Origin: Clostridia bacterium
GTDB taxonomy: Bacteria; Bacillota; Clostridia; Christensenellales; Borkfalkiaceae
Length of the DNA: 41,933 nucleotides
Direction: 5' to 3'
Assembly: GCA_017396365.1 (NCBI GenBank)
Contig: JAFQMD010000006.1
Span: forward strand, 1-41,933
Positions within the stretch are counted from its first letter, which is position 1, and every line of letters starts with the position of its first letter. The translations under genes and the position numbers were made by a program. The notes below the pieces were generated by a model. That model made no database searches, was not told the DNA's origin, and saw nothing but the letters and a program-made list of their open reading frames with translations. Positions 7,697-14,851 of the stretch are shown here, piece after piece.

Positions 7697-7924
7697 TTAT
7701 TTTGTAAATTGCTTAAGATCTTCTAAAAGGTCGTCGCATTCGCTCGAGTGAATTTCAACGTTGATAGGTTTAGAAAGGTCAAGGCTGAAAATTCCGAGAA
7801 TTGACTTTGCGTCAACAACGTATCTTTCGCTACGAAGATCTATGTCGTAAGAATACTTTTGAACGATAGAAACAAAAGTTTTAACTTGGCTTGCCATTTG
7901 AAGTGATATTTGTACAGTTTTCAT
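7697..7924 (-). CDS. HPr-like protein without the active-site His (Crh-like)
   Basis: A 75-residue protein with the HPr fold pattern. The start at ATG 7924 is fixed by AGGAGG eight bases upstream. The region VDAKSILGIFSL (38-48) matches the Ser46 region of HPr, with Ser41 at the Ser46 position. Counting back 31 residues, the PEP-dependent His15 position is Met10 and Arg17 is Ser12, so the protein cannot take phosphate at that site. This is the pattern of B. subtilis Crh (known: His15 replaced, Ser46 kept and phosphorylated by HPr kinase). A regulatory rather than sugar-transport role is inferred. It has its own promoter and runs divergently from the 8085 gene. Confidence 0.82.
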   Translation of the reverse strand: MKTVQISLQMASQVKTFVSIVQKYSYDIDLRSERYVVDAKSILGIFSLDLSKPINVEIHSSECDDLLEDLKQFTK

Positions 7925-7957
7925 ATATAAAACCTCCTGATTATAATTATATATGCT

Positions 7958-7986
7958 ATTATACATAACTCTTTTTAAAAAATCAA
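7958..7986 (-). promoter_or_regulatory. Promoter of the HPr-like gene
   Basis: On the minus strand TTGATT (7981-7986), a 17-bp spacer and TATAAT (7958-7963), about 34 bp before the start codon. Confidence 0.8.
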
Positions 7987-8005
7987 TAGTTTTACCCAAA
8001 ATATA

Positions 8006-8034
8006 TTGTACTAAAATTTTAAATATGGTATAAT
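8006..8034 (+). promoter_or_regulatory. Promoter of the 8085-11309 operon
   Basis: TTGTAC (8006-8011), a 17-bp spacer and TATAAT (8029-8034), with a TGG extended -10 context. It is divergent from the HPr-like gene promoter, whose -35 lies 19 bp away. Confidence 0.8.
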
Positions 8035-8084
8035 GTTGGCAATAAAAATGATAAAAGGCAAAATTTTGCAACGGGTGGAACGGT

Positions 8085-8840
8085 ATGATTACAGCAAGAG
8101 AATCAATTGAAAAATTTGACCAAAAAACGTCTGAACTTATAAACTGTAAATTTTTACTTGCCGAAAAAAAGATTGAAGAAGTGTTGGTAACTATTGCCGA
8201 CTCCGTTCTTTTGTACGAGTTATTTGAGCACGTTACTCAAAATTTTGATTACGCGCCGTTTAAGGGCGTGTGTTTTTCCACGTCACAAGGAAAAGGCTGT
8301 TTCCGCCTACCTAAAAACGAGGCGGACGTAATTGCCTTTTGTTTTTCGTTACTTTTGGAAATCGACGCAGGAAAAGTTGACCTTTTAAAACTTTGCGACG
8401 AGTATTTTTCATCTGAGGACGGTAGGCAAAAGAGTTTTAATCTATTTGCTATTCAACTTTTAGTTCCTTTTAAAAACGCCACGCTAAACGTTGCGTACGC
8501 AGTTTTAGACGCGAAAGGAGAAGAAAAACCCAACGCGGTAAAAAACCCTATCGAAGAAAATACAAACGGGCAAAATCGTCAAGAAAAACAGAAGTCTTTG
8601 GCTGAAAAATACGTTGGAGATTTGAGAGCGACTGCTCAAAGGAAAGCAAACGCAAGTAAAACGGGCGAAGACTACGACGAATTGATTTTCGTCTTGGAAG
8701 AACTTGAAGATTACCTAAGCGCAAACAATTTGCGTGGGGTAACGCTTGCTTTTACGGCTCTTAAATACCTTTCCGAAAAGTTTAGCGATATCGAAATTGA
8801 CCTTAAACGACTTGCGAATTTAATTGCCGAGGTGGTTTGA
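8085..8840 (+). CDS. Protein of unknown function, 251 residues
   Basis: I do not recognise this family. It has no signal peptide, membrane helix or obvious catalytic motif. Residues 1-140 look like a compact mixed helical domain (with CRLPKNEADVIAF-like helices and three scattered Cys). Residues 145-168 are a polar N/E/Q/K linker. Residues 168-251 are predicted mostly helical and acidic, ending with an amphipathic helix (KRLANLIAEVV). GGTGG precedes the ATG. It is the first gene of an operon with NUDIX, CPBP, dtd and a QueG-like gene, and the stop overlaps the NUDIX ATG by one base. Codon use matches its neighbours. Confidence 0.75.
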   Translation: MITARESIEKFDQKTSELINCKFLLAEKKIEEVLVTIADSVLLYELFEHVTQNFDYAPFKGVCFSTSQGKGCFRLPKNEADVIAFCFSLLLEIDAGKVDLLKLCDEYFSSEDGRQKSFNLFAIQLLVPFKNATLNVAYAVLDAKGEEKPNAVKNPIEENTNGQNRQEKQKSLAEKYVGDLRATAQRKANASKTGEDYDELIFVLEELEDYLSANNLRGVTLAFTALKYLSEKFSDIEIDLKRLANLIAEVV

Positions 8841-9367
8841 TGATAGAGAAGAAATTATCCACGGAAAAGATTTACGACGGAGTGGTCGTAAAACTTCGCA
8901 AAGATAAAATCGTTCTTGAAAACGGCGTAGAAACTTATAGGGAAATTATTTCTCACGGCGGTGGGGCTTGTATTCTCGCTGTGAAAGACGGAAAAATTTT
9001 GCTTGAAAAACAGTTTCGCTACGCATACGGCGAAGAGATATACGAAATCCCTGCTGGAAAGAGAGATTTGGGTGAAGATTTTTATCTGACGGCAAAAAGG
9101 GAACTTGAAGAAGAAACGGGGCTTATTCCGTTGAATTTAAAAAAGATAACAGAAATTTATCCGACGCCCGGTTATACGGATGAAGTGATTGCAATTTTTT
9201 ACGCCGACGAGTTTGAACAAGGCGAAGTTCACTTTGACGAAACCGAATTTTTAACTTTTGAATGGGTAGAGCAAGAAAAAGTTTTTAAAATGATAGAAAA
9301 CGGCGATATTAAAGACGGTAAAACTTTGGTTGCGCTACTTTGGTATAAGAGTGGTTTAAAGATATGA
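8840..9367 (+). CDS. NUDIX hydrolase, ADP-ribose pyrophosphatase-like
   Basis: A 175-residue NUDIX enzyme. The full Nudix box G-x5-E-x7-REUxEExGU is seen at residues 73-95 (from G73 to L95, with R87-E88 and E91-E92 for metal binding). Pro110 about 15 residues after the box, in PTPGYTDE, is typical of ADP-ribose pyrophosphatases, which split ADP-ribose to AMP and ribose 5-phosphate. The start is taken as ATG 8840 (GAGGTGG upstream, one-base overlap with the previous stop); a TTG at 8837 is the only other close choice. Its stop overlaps the CPBP gene as ATGA. Confidence 0.9.
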   Translation: MIEKKLSTEKIYDGVVVKLRKDKIVLENGVETYREIISHGGGACILAVKDGKILLEKQFRYAYGEEIYEIPAGKRDLGEDFYLTAKRELEEETGLIPLNLKKITEIYPTPGYTDEVIAIFYADEFEQGEVHFDETEFLTFEWVEQEKVFKMIENGDIKDGKTLVALLWYKSGLKI

Positions 9368-10221
9368 ACGGACTTATGCAAAGCGCAAAAAAAGAAACGG
9401 TTTCAATGATAATAACCGTTTTATTATATTCGATAGGCGCGGCGTCTATCCCGTATATTTGGGTTTCTAACCTTTTAGGTGGCGCTAAAGAGTGGGAGTG
9501 GTTTTTTGGTTTTTTAGCAAAAACTATCGCTTCGATTTTACTCGTTTACCTAATCGTAAACTTTGGGTTTAAAAAATTGTTTTCATTAAAAGGCATCAGC
9601 GTAAAAATCTTAATTTTGGTTTTGCCTGCGTTTTTAGTTATGGTGAACAATTTTCCGTTTTTACCACTAATGTCGGGCAATATGTCGATTAACGGCACTT
9701 TTTTGCAAACTTTTTTGTACGCGCTATTTTGTCTTTCGATAGGAATTTTAGAAGAAACGGCTTATAGGGGTTGTATTCTGCCTTTGTTTTTGATAAAGTT
9801 TTCAAAAGACAAAAAGGGTGTTTTTTGGTCGGTCGTTGTAAGTTCGCTTATTTTTGGAGCGGTGCATCTTTTAAACCTTTTAAACGGTTTTTCACCTGCA
9901 GTATTTTTGCAAATGGGATATTCGTTTTTAATAGGCGCTACGTGTGGATTTACACTCGTCGTTTGCGGAAATATTTATTTGCCTATAATTTTCCACGCGG
10001 TGTTTAACTTCGGCGGAATGCTACATGGCGAAGGGCTTGCAAGCGGTGTTTTATGGACGGTGGACAATATCGTTTGGACGGCGGTTACTTCGGTAATTTT
10101 TTGCGTAGTTATAGTTTTAATTTTTGTTAAAAAAGATTTTTCGGGGATATACTCCCGTTTGAACATTTTGGAAATAGAAGATACGGAGATTAAAGATGAA
10201 AGCGGTAGTGCAAAGAGTTGA
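9364..10221 (+). CDS. CPBP family intramembrane glutamic protease
   Basis: A 285-residue polytopic membrane protein of the CAAX protease/bacteriocin-processing (CPBP, Abi) family. Motif 1 is EETAYR with Glu130-Glu131 and Arg135. Motif 2 is FGAVH with Phe164 and His168. Motif 3 is HAVFN with His211 and Asn215. All lie in the second half, within predicted membrane helices (about 7-8 in total), as expected for an active enzyme. The last 20 residues are polar and cytoplasmic. It overlaps NUDIX by ATGA and dtd by 26 bp. The substrate is unknown; family members process prenylated proteins or peptides, or give bacteriocin immunity. Confidence 0.88.
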   Translation: MNGLMQSAKKETVSMIITVLLYSIGAASIPYIWVSNLLGGAKEWEWFFGFLAKTIASILLVYLIVNFGFKKLFSLKGISVKILILVLPAFLVMVNNFPFLPLMSGNMSINGTFLQTFLYALFCLSIGILEETAYRGCILPLFLIKFSKDKKGVFWSVVVSSLIFGAVHLLNLLNGFSPAVFLQMGYSFLIGATCGFTLVVCGNIYLPIIFHAVFNFGGMLHGEGLASGVLWTVDNIVWTAVTSVIFCVVIVLIFVKKDFSGIYSRLNILEIEDTEIKDESGSAKS

Positions 10222-10633
10222 TAGAGCAAGACTTTCAGTTGACGGGAAAGTAATTTCCGAAATAGAAAAAGGTTTTGTCGTTTACTTTGGCGTAAAGGAA
10301 GGCGACGGAAAAGACAAGGCGGATTACTTGGCTAAAAAGATTTCTGGACTTAGAGTTTTTGAAGATGAGAACGGAAAGATGAATTTGTCTTTATCTGACA
10401 CGGGCGGAAGTATTTTATTCGTTTCGCAGTTTACGCTAATTGCCGACGTTTCAAGGGGTAACAGACCGAGTTTTTCTGAGGCGATGCGCCCTGAAAAAGC
10501 AAACGAAATTTATCTTTATTGCGCCGAAAAAATAAGAGAATACGGAATAGAAGTAAAACTCGGCGTATTTGGCGCGGATATGGTTATAGAACAAGTCAAT
10601 CACGGTCCTGTTACCATAATTTACGAGGTGTAA
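10196..10633 (+). CDS. dtd: D-aminoacyl-tRNA deacylase
   Basis: A 145-residue DTD enzyme, which frees tRNA from D-amino acids and mischarged glycine. It starts MKAVVQRVDRARLSVDG, holds the SQFTL motif at 77-81 (active-site Ser/Gln) and the NHGPVTI segment at 135-141 with the Gly-cisPro pair. Length matches the family (145-150). The start lies inside the end of the CPBP gene, with GGAG in its coding sequence as the ribosome site. It is the fourth gene of the operon. Confidence 0.95.
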   Translation: MKAVVQRVDRARLSVDGKVISEIEKGFVVYFGVKEGDGKDKADYLAKKISGLRVFEDENGKMNLSLSDTGGSILFVSQFTLIADVSRGNRPSFSEAMRPEKANEIYLYCAEKIREYGIEVKLGVFGADMVIEQVNHGPVTIIYEV

Positions 10634-10634
10634 T

Positions 10635-11309
10635 TTGAAAGAGTTAGAGATAGAAAAACTTTTATTAGACAGGGGCGCGAGTTTAGTCGGTTTTTGCCAA
10701 ATTGACCAGAGTCCTATTCAAAATCAACCCGACCTAAAATATGCCGTAACGATTGTTTATAAACTCTCCGACGCGGTGTTAAAGACTATTGAAGATAGAC
10801 CGAGTATGGCGTATTTTCAGCATTATAGAGCGGTAAACGCAAAACTCGACGGGCTTTGTTTAGACGTAGTTTCCTTTATTGAAAAACAGGGTTTTAACGC
10901 CTTTCCGATTGCGGCGTCGCAATCGACAAATAGCGATAAATCGGCTTATAGGGGCATTTTCCCACATAAAACCCCCGCTTGTCTTTCGGGGGTTGGGTAT
11001 ATAGGAAAGAACGCTTTACTCTATACGAAAGAGTTTGGAAGTAAGGTAAGACTTGCAACCGTTTTGACCGATATGCCACTTGAAAGACAAAGAGAAATTA
11101 TAAAGGGTGGTTGCGGAGATTGTCAAGTTTGTAAAAAGGCTTGCCCCGCAGGCGCTATATCGGGAATAAATTTTGAAGTCGGTATGAAAAGAGAAGATTT
11201 CTTCGACGCTGAAAAATGTTCTTCTAATATGAAAAATTATAAAGATATAGGGCGTGGAGCAGTTTGCGGAATTTGTATTAAAGTCTGTCCAAAAAATAAA
11301 TTAAACTGA
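10635..11309 (+). CDS. QueG-like 4Fe-4S double-cluster protein (short epoxyqueuosine reductase homologue)
   Basis: A 224-residue protein related to epoxyqueuosine reductase. Seen are the SGVGYIGKNALLYT segment (118-131), matching the QueG cobalamin-site region, a first cluster set C160/C163/C166/C170 (CGDCQVCKKACP) and a second, C211/C214/C218, with C195 as the likely fourth ligand. QueG is about 380 residues; this lacks the C-terminal HEAT-like part and much of the N-terminal domain. It may therefore be a relative acting on another substrate rather than queG. A TTG start with GAGGTG just upstream follows dtd by one base. It is the last gene of the NUDIX-CPBP-dtd group. Confidence 0.8.
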   Translation: MKELEIEKLLLDRGASLVGFCQIDQSPIQNQPDLKYAVTIVYKLSDAVLKTIEDRPSMAYFQHYRAVNAKLDGLCLDVVSFIEKQGFNAFPIAASQSTNSDKSAYRGIFPHKTPACLSGVGYIGKNALLYTKEFGSKVRLATVLTDMPLERQREIIKGGCGDCQVCKKACPAGAISGINFEVGMKREDFFDAEKCSSNMKNYKDIGRGAVCGICIKVCPKNKLN

Positions 11310-11371
11310 ATAAGAAACTCTCTTTTGTGGCATAATTTTTTAAAAAGGCAGATGCCGTAAAGGAGAGTTTT

Positions 11372-11506
11372 ATGAGTAAAAAGAAAAAGCATCCAGTTAG
11401 GAAAATGTCGGAGCAAGATTACGCTAATTATATTATGGCGTTAAAAGACGAAAGTCCGATTTTAATGCCCGTTAGCGACGGTCAAAAAAAAGACGAAAGG
11501 AAATAG
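11372..11506 (+). CDS. Small basic protein of 44 residues, unknown function
   Basis: An ORF of 44 codons with a strong AAAGGAGAG site seven bases before its ATG. The product starts MSKKKKHPVRKMSEQDY, has a central MALKDESPILMPV and ends in KKDERK. It is highly charged and has no membrane helix. It lies 62 bp after the QueG-like gene and is followed by a terminator, so it is probably the last gene of that unit. I do not recognise it. The Shine-Dalgarno and the spacing between a gene and a terminator support a real gene. Confidence 0.6.
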   Translation: MSKKKKHPVRKMSEQDYANYIMALKDESPILMPVSDGQKKDERK

Positions 11507-11552
11507 TTTGTAAGTCCGTTTAGTTTTAAGTCGTAAAAATTGAAAAATTTAG

Positions 11553-11593
11553 GCTCTTTGGCAAAATTTATGCCAAAGGGCTTTGTTTTTTTG
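11553..11593 (+). terminator. Terminator after the small ORF
   Basis: GCTCTTTGGCA (11553-11563) and TGCCAAAGGGC (11571-11581) form an 11-bp stem with one G-U pair and a seven-base loop. It is followed by CTTTGTTTTTTTG. Confidence 0.85.
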
Positions 11594-11622
11594 TTGTAAT
11601 TTTTTACCGTTTATGATATTAT
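11594..11622 (+). promoter_or_regulatory. Probable promoter of asnS
   Basis: TTGTAA (11594-11599), a 17-bp spacer and TATTAT (11617-11622), starting right after the preceding terminator. The -10 lies inside a 23-bp perfect palindrome (11612-11634). A second -10-like TATAAT at 11623-11628 has no good -35. Confidence 0.6.
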
Positions 11623-11656
11623 TATAATATCATATTTTAAAAGTAGGTGCTATGTT

Positions 11657-13054
11657 ATGAAAAAACGGGTTCTTTTAAAAGATATTTATATGTCGGCTGA
11701 GAGTTTTGCCGATAAAAAAGTAACGGTAATGGGCTGGGCAAGGACGATAAGAGATTCTAAAGCGTTTGGCTTTATCGAACTTAACGACGGCAGTTGCTTT
11801 AAAAACGTTCAAGTAGTTTTTGAAAGAGAAAAAATAGATAATTACGACGAAATTGCTCGTCAAAACGTAGGTTGTTCTTTGATTGTCGAAGGCGTTTTAG
11901 TATTGACTCCCGAAGCAAAACAGCCCTTTGAAATAAAGGCTGAAAAAGTAGAAGTTGAAGGCTCGTCAACGCCCGATTATCCACTTCAAAAAAAGCGCCA
12001 CTCGTTTGAGTATCTCCGTGAGATTGCTTATCTCCGTCCGAGAACCAACACTTTTAGCGCGGTATTTAGAGTGAGAAGCGAAGCGGCTTTCGCTATACAT
12101 AAATTCTTTAACGAAAGGGGTTTTGTTTACGTTCACACTCCGCTTATCACGGGTAGCGACTGCGAGGGCGCAGGCGCAATGTTCCAAGTTACCACGTTGC
12201 CACTTGAAAACGTACCTAAGGGAGAAGACGGAAAAGTTGATTATAAAAAGGACTTTTTCGGAAAACCTGCTAGCCTTACGGTATCCGGTCAACTTTCGGG
12301 CGAGGCGTACGCAATGGCGTTTGGAAACGTATATACTTTCGGTCCTACGTTTAGAGCCGAAAGGTCAAACACGGCAAGACACGCCGCTGAATTTTGGATG
12401 ATAGAGCCCGAAATGGCATTTGCCGACCTTTCAGACGATATGGACGTTGCCGAAGATATGGTTAAATTCGTAATTTCACACGTTATGGAAACGTGTAAAA
12501 GCGAACTTGAATTCTTCAACAACTTCGTTGATAAAGGGCTTTTAGACAGGCTTAAAAACGTAAGAGATAACGAGTTCGTTCGCTTGCCTTACACCGAGGC
12601 TATTAAACTTTTAGAGCCACGTAAGGACGAGTTTGAATTCCCCGTTTACTGGGGTTGCGACCTTCAAAGCGAACACGAGAGATACATAACCGAACAAATT
12701 TACAAAAAGCCGGTATTTTTAACTGATTATCCAAAGGAAATCAAGGCGTTTTACATGCGTTTAAACGACGATGGCAAAACCGTTGCCGCAGCCGACCTTT
12801 TAGTGCCGGGCGTAGGCGAACTTATCGGCGGTAGCCAAAGAGAAGACAGATTAGACGTATTGCTTGACCGTATGCAAGAACTCGGTCTTAAACCCGAAGA
12901 TTACGACTGGTATTTAAATCTTCGCAAGTTCGGCGGAACGACTCACTCGGGATTTGGGCTTGGCTTTGAACGTATGATAATGTATTTGACGGGCATTTCA
13001 AATATTAGAGACGTAATTCCGTTCCCAAGAACGGTTGAAAACTTGTTATATTAA
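11657..13054 (+). CDS. asnS: Asparaginyl-tRNA synthetase
   Basis: A 465-residue class IIb synthetase. An N-terminal OB-fold anticodon-binding domain (about 1-105) contains [14 protein letters not shown]. The catalytic domain has motif 2 FRAERSNT (232-239) with the [12 protein letters not shown] segment that marks AsnRS, and motif 3 GLGFER (434-439). Length fits (about 463). The ATG at 11657 has AGGTG upstream. The untranslated leader is only about 30 bases, too short for a T-box. It leads the asnS-plsX-rnc-smc-ftsY unit, with 19 bp to plsX. Confidence 0.96.
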   Translation: MKKRVLLKDIYMSAESFADKKVTVMGWARTIRDSKAFGFIELNDGSCFKNVQVVFEREKIDNYDEIARQNVGCSLIVEGVLVLTPEAKQPFEIKAEKVEVEGSSTPDYPLQKKRHSFEYLREIAYLRPRTNTFSAVFRVRSEAAFAIHKFFNERGFVYVHTPLITGSDCEGAGAMFQVTTLPLENVPKGEDGKVDYKKDFFGKPASLTVSGQLSGEAYAMAFGNVYTFGPTFRAERSNTARHAAEFWMIEPEMAFADLSDDMDVAEDMVKFVISHVMETCKSELEFFNNFVDKGLLDRLKNVRDNEFVRLPYTEAIKLLEPRKDEFEFPVYWGCDLQSEHERYITEQIYKKPVFLTDYPKEIKAFYMRLNDDGKTVAAADLLVPGVGELIGGSQREDRLDVLLDRMQELGLKPEDYDWYLNLRKFGGTTHSGFGLGFERMIMYLTGISNIRDVIPFPRTVENLLY

Positions 13055-13073
13055 GCGTTGGGGGATACGTAGT

Positions 13074-14087
13074 ATGAAAATAATAATTGACGTTTACGGC
13101 GGAGATCATTCTCCGCACGAAATGGTAAAAGGCGCGATAGAGGCAATAAACGAAAAAGAAGGGTTTGATATAGTTTTGGTTGGCAAAGAGGGCGAAATCA
13201 ACTCTATTTTACAAAACGAAACCTATGATAAAACTAGAGTTATGGTTGAAAACGCAACCGAAGTTATAACTTGTGAAGAATCTCCAACCGAGGCGATAAG
13301 GGTAAAAAAAGATTCGTCAATCGTAAGAGCGGTTAAGATTTTAAAAGAAGACGAAAACGCAAAGGCTCTCGTTTCGGCTGGTTCTACGGGCGCGGTTTTA
13401 TCGGCGTCGGTTATTTTGTCAAGGAGAATAAAGGGAGTTTTCCGCCCTGCGCTCGCTCCGTGTTTGCCTAATATGAAAGACGGCGAAACCATGCTTTTAG
13501 ACTGTGGGGCAAACGTAGATTGCAAGGCGAACTGGCTCGTTCAATTCGCTATTATGGGTAGCGTTTATATGAGAGAAGTTAAAGGTGTTAAAAACCCGAG
13601 AGTTGCGTTGCTTTCAAACGGAACGGAAGACGAAAAGGGTTGCGCTTTGACCTTGGAGGCGTTTGAACTTTTGAAGAAAGAAAAGAGCATCAACTTCGTT
13701 GGGAATATGGAAGCGAGAGAGATTTTGTCGGGCGATTACGACGTCGTAGTTGCAGACGGATTTAGCGGAAACGTCGCTTTAAAAGCAACCGAAGGCGCGG
13801 TAAAGGTTATTTTAAAGACTTTAAAGACTGAAATAATGAATTCTTTTATGGCTAAAGTCGGCGCGCTCTTTATGAAAAAGACTTTTAGTAGTTTAAAAAA
13901 CAAACTCGATTACAATAAGCGCGGAGGCGCAGTTCTTCTCGGTATGGAAAAGACGGTGGTAAAGGCTCACGGCTCGTCTAAAGCCGAGGCGTTTAAGTGC
14001 GCGGTATTGCAAGCGTACAATAATTCGGCGCTTAGCCTTAGCGATAAAATTTCTCAGGCTCTTGCCTTATCGGGCGGTGAAGAATGA
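13074..14087 (+). CDS. plsX: Phosphate acyltransferase PlsX
   Basis: A 337-residue PlsX, which makes acyl-phosphate from acyl-ACP for phospholipid synthesis at the membrane face. The start is ATG 13074, giving MKIIIDVYGGDHSP, the family opening; an upstream in-frame extension overlaps asnS and looks spurious. Conserved pieces are SAGSTGAVL, LDCGANVDCK, LSNGTEDEKG and VADGFSGNVALK. Length fits (about 330-345). The stop overlaps the rnc ATG. In many Bacillota acpP sits between plsX and rnc; here it is absent from that place. Confidence 0.95.
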   Translation: MKIIIDVYGGDHSPHEMVKGAIEAINEKEGFDIVLVGKEGEINSILQNETYDKTRVMVENATEVITCEESPTEAIRVKKDSSIVRAVKILKEDENAKALVSAGSTGAVLSASVILSRRIKGVFRPALAPCLPNMKDGETMLLDCGANVDCKANWLVQFAIMGSVYMREVKGVKNPRVALLSNGTEDEKGCALTLEAFELLKKEKSINFVGNMEAREILSGDYDVVVADGFSGNVALKATEGAVKVILKTLKTEIMNSFMAKVGALFMKKTFSSLKNKLDYNKRGGAVLLGMEKTVVKAHGSSKAEAFKCAVLQAYNNSALSLSDKISQALALSGGEE

Positions 14088-14851
14088 TTTTCTATATGCA
14101 CGAGTGCGAAGAGAAATTAGGGTATTCATTTAAAAATAAAACGCTTTTAAGGCTTTGTTTTACCCACTCTTCTTACGCTCACGAACACGGTGGGGTTAAA
14201 AATAACGAGAGGTTGGAATTTTTCGGCGACTCGATATTAGGTTTTATTACCGCCGAATATTTAATGGATAAATATCCAAAAGTTGACGAAGGGGTATTGA
14301 CCGAATATAAACAACAACTCGTTTCAAGCGAACCTCTTTCTAAGGCAATAGACAAAAGTGGGCTCGGCGAGTTTTTGATGTTTGGCGAGGGAGAAAAGAA
14401 AAATTCCCCCGAACATCATCGTTCGGCAATGGAAAACTTATTCGAGGCTATCGTTGCAGGTATATATTTAGACGGCGGACTTGAAGAGTGTAAAAAGTTC
14501 GTTAAAAAGTTTTTATTTAACGTAATTCCCGTTTGTCAAAGAAAGCAAAACGTAAAATGCGACGGGGTTTCAGTCGATTATAAAGGTAGATTGCAAGATT
14601 TGGTTCAAAAGCGCAAACTCGGCACTTTACTTTACAAAGTAAAAGAGAGAAAAGGTCCTGATCACGAGCCGACGTTTACTATGGCTGTAACAATCGACGG
14701 CAAAGAAATTGCCTTAGCGACGGGTAGGAAGAAATCCGACGCTGAAAAATTAGCGGCGCAAAAGGCTTTAGTTGTTTTGGAAAAGAACAAGACAAAGAAA
14801 AAACCTACAAAAAGTAATGGACAAAAACAAAAAAGGAGAAACGCAAAGTGA
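14084..14851 (+). CDS. rnc: Ribonuclease III
   Basis: A 255-residue RNase III, an endonuclease for double-stranded RNA including rRNA precursors. The signature is NERLEFFGDSILG (41-53), with Glu42, Glu45 and Asp49. The second active-site helix reads MENLFEAIVAGIYLD (116-130), with Glu121 kept and Asn118 where E. coli has Asp. A double-stranded-RNA-binding domain follows (about 162-232, ending with KKSDAEKLAAQKAL), then a Lys-rich tail. The ATGA overlap with plsX and the GTGA overlap with smc show tight coupling. Processing of type II crRNA also needs RNase III, so this enzyme may serve the array at the left end. Confidence 0.96.
   Translation: MIFYMHECEEKLGYSFKNKTLLRLCFTHSSYAHEHGGVKNNERLEFFGDSILGFITAEYLMDKYPKVDEGVLTEYKQQLVSSEPLSKAIDKSGLGEFLMFGEGEKKNSPEHHRSAMENLFEAIVAGIYLDGGLEECKKFVKKFLFNVIPVCQRKQNVKCDGVSVDYKGRLQDLVQKRKLGTLLYKVKERKGPDHEPTFTMAVTIDGKEIALATGRKKSDAEKLAAQKALVVLEKNKTKKKPTKSNGQKQKRRNAK

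Noticed and set aside
11629..11660. T-box riboswitch or leader peptide (ATG TTA TGA at 11652) before asnS
   Set aside because: The leader is only about 30 bases, too short for a T-box. The two-codon ORF overlaps by chance and has no own ribosome site.
14431..14475. Inactive RNase III because Asn118 replaces the E. coli Asp
   Set aside because: I recall Asn at this place in other RNase III proteins; Glu121 and the NERLEFFGD signature are kept, so loss of activity is not supported.
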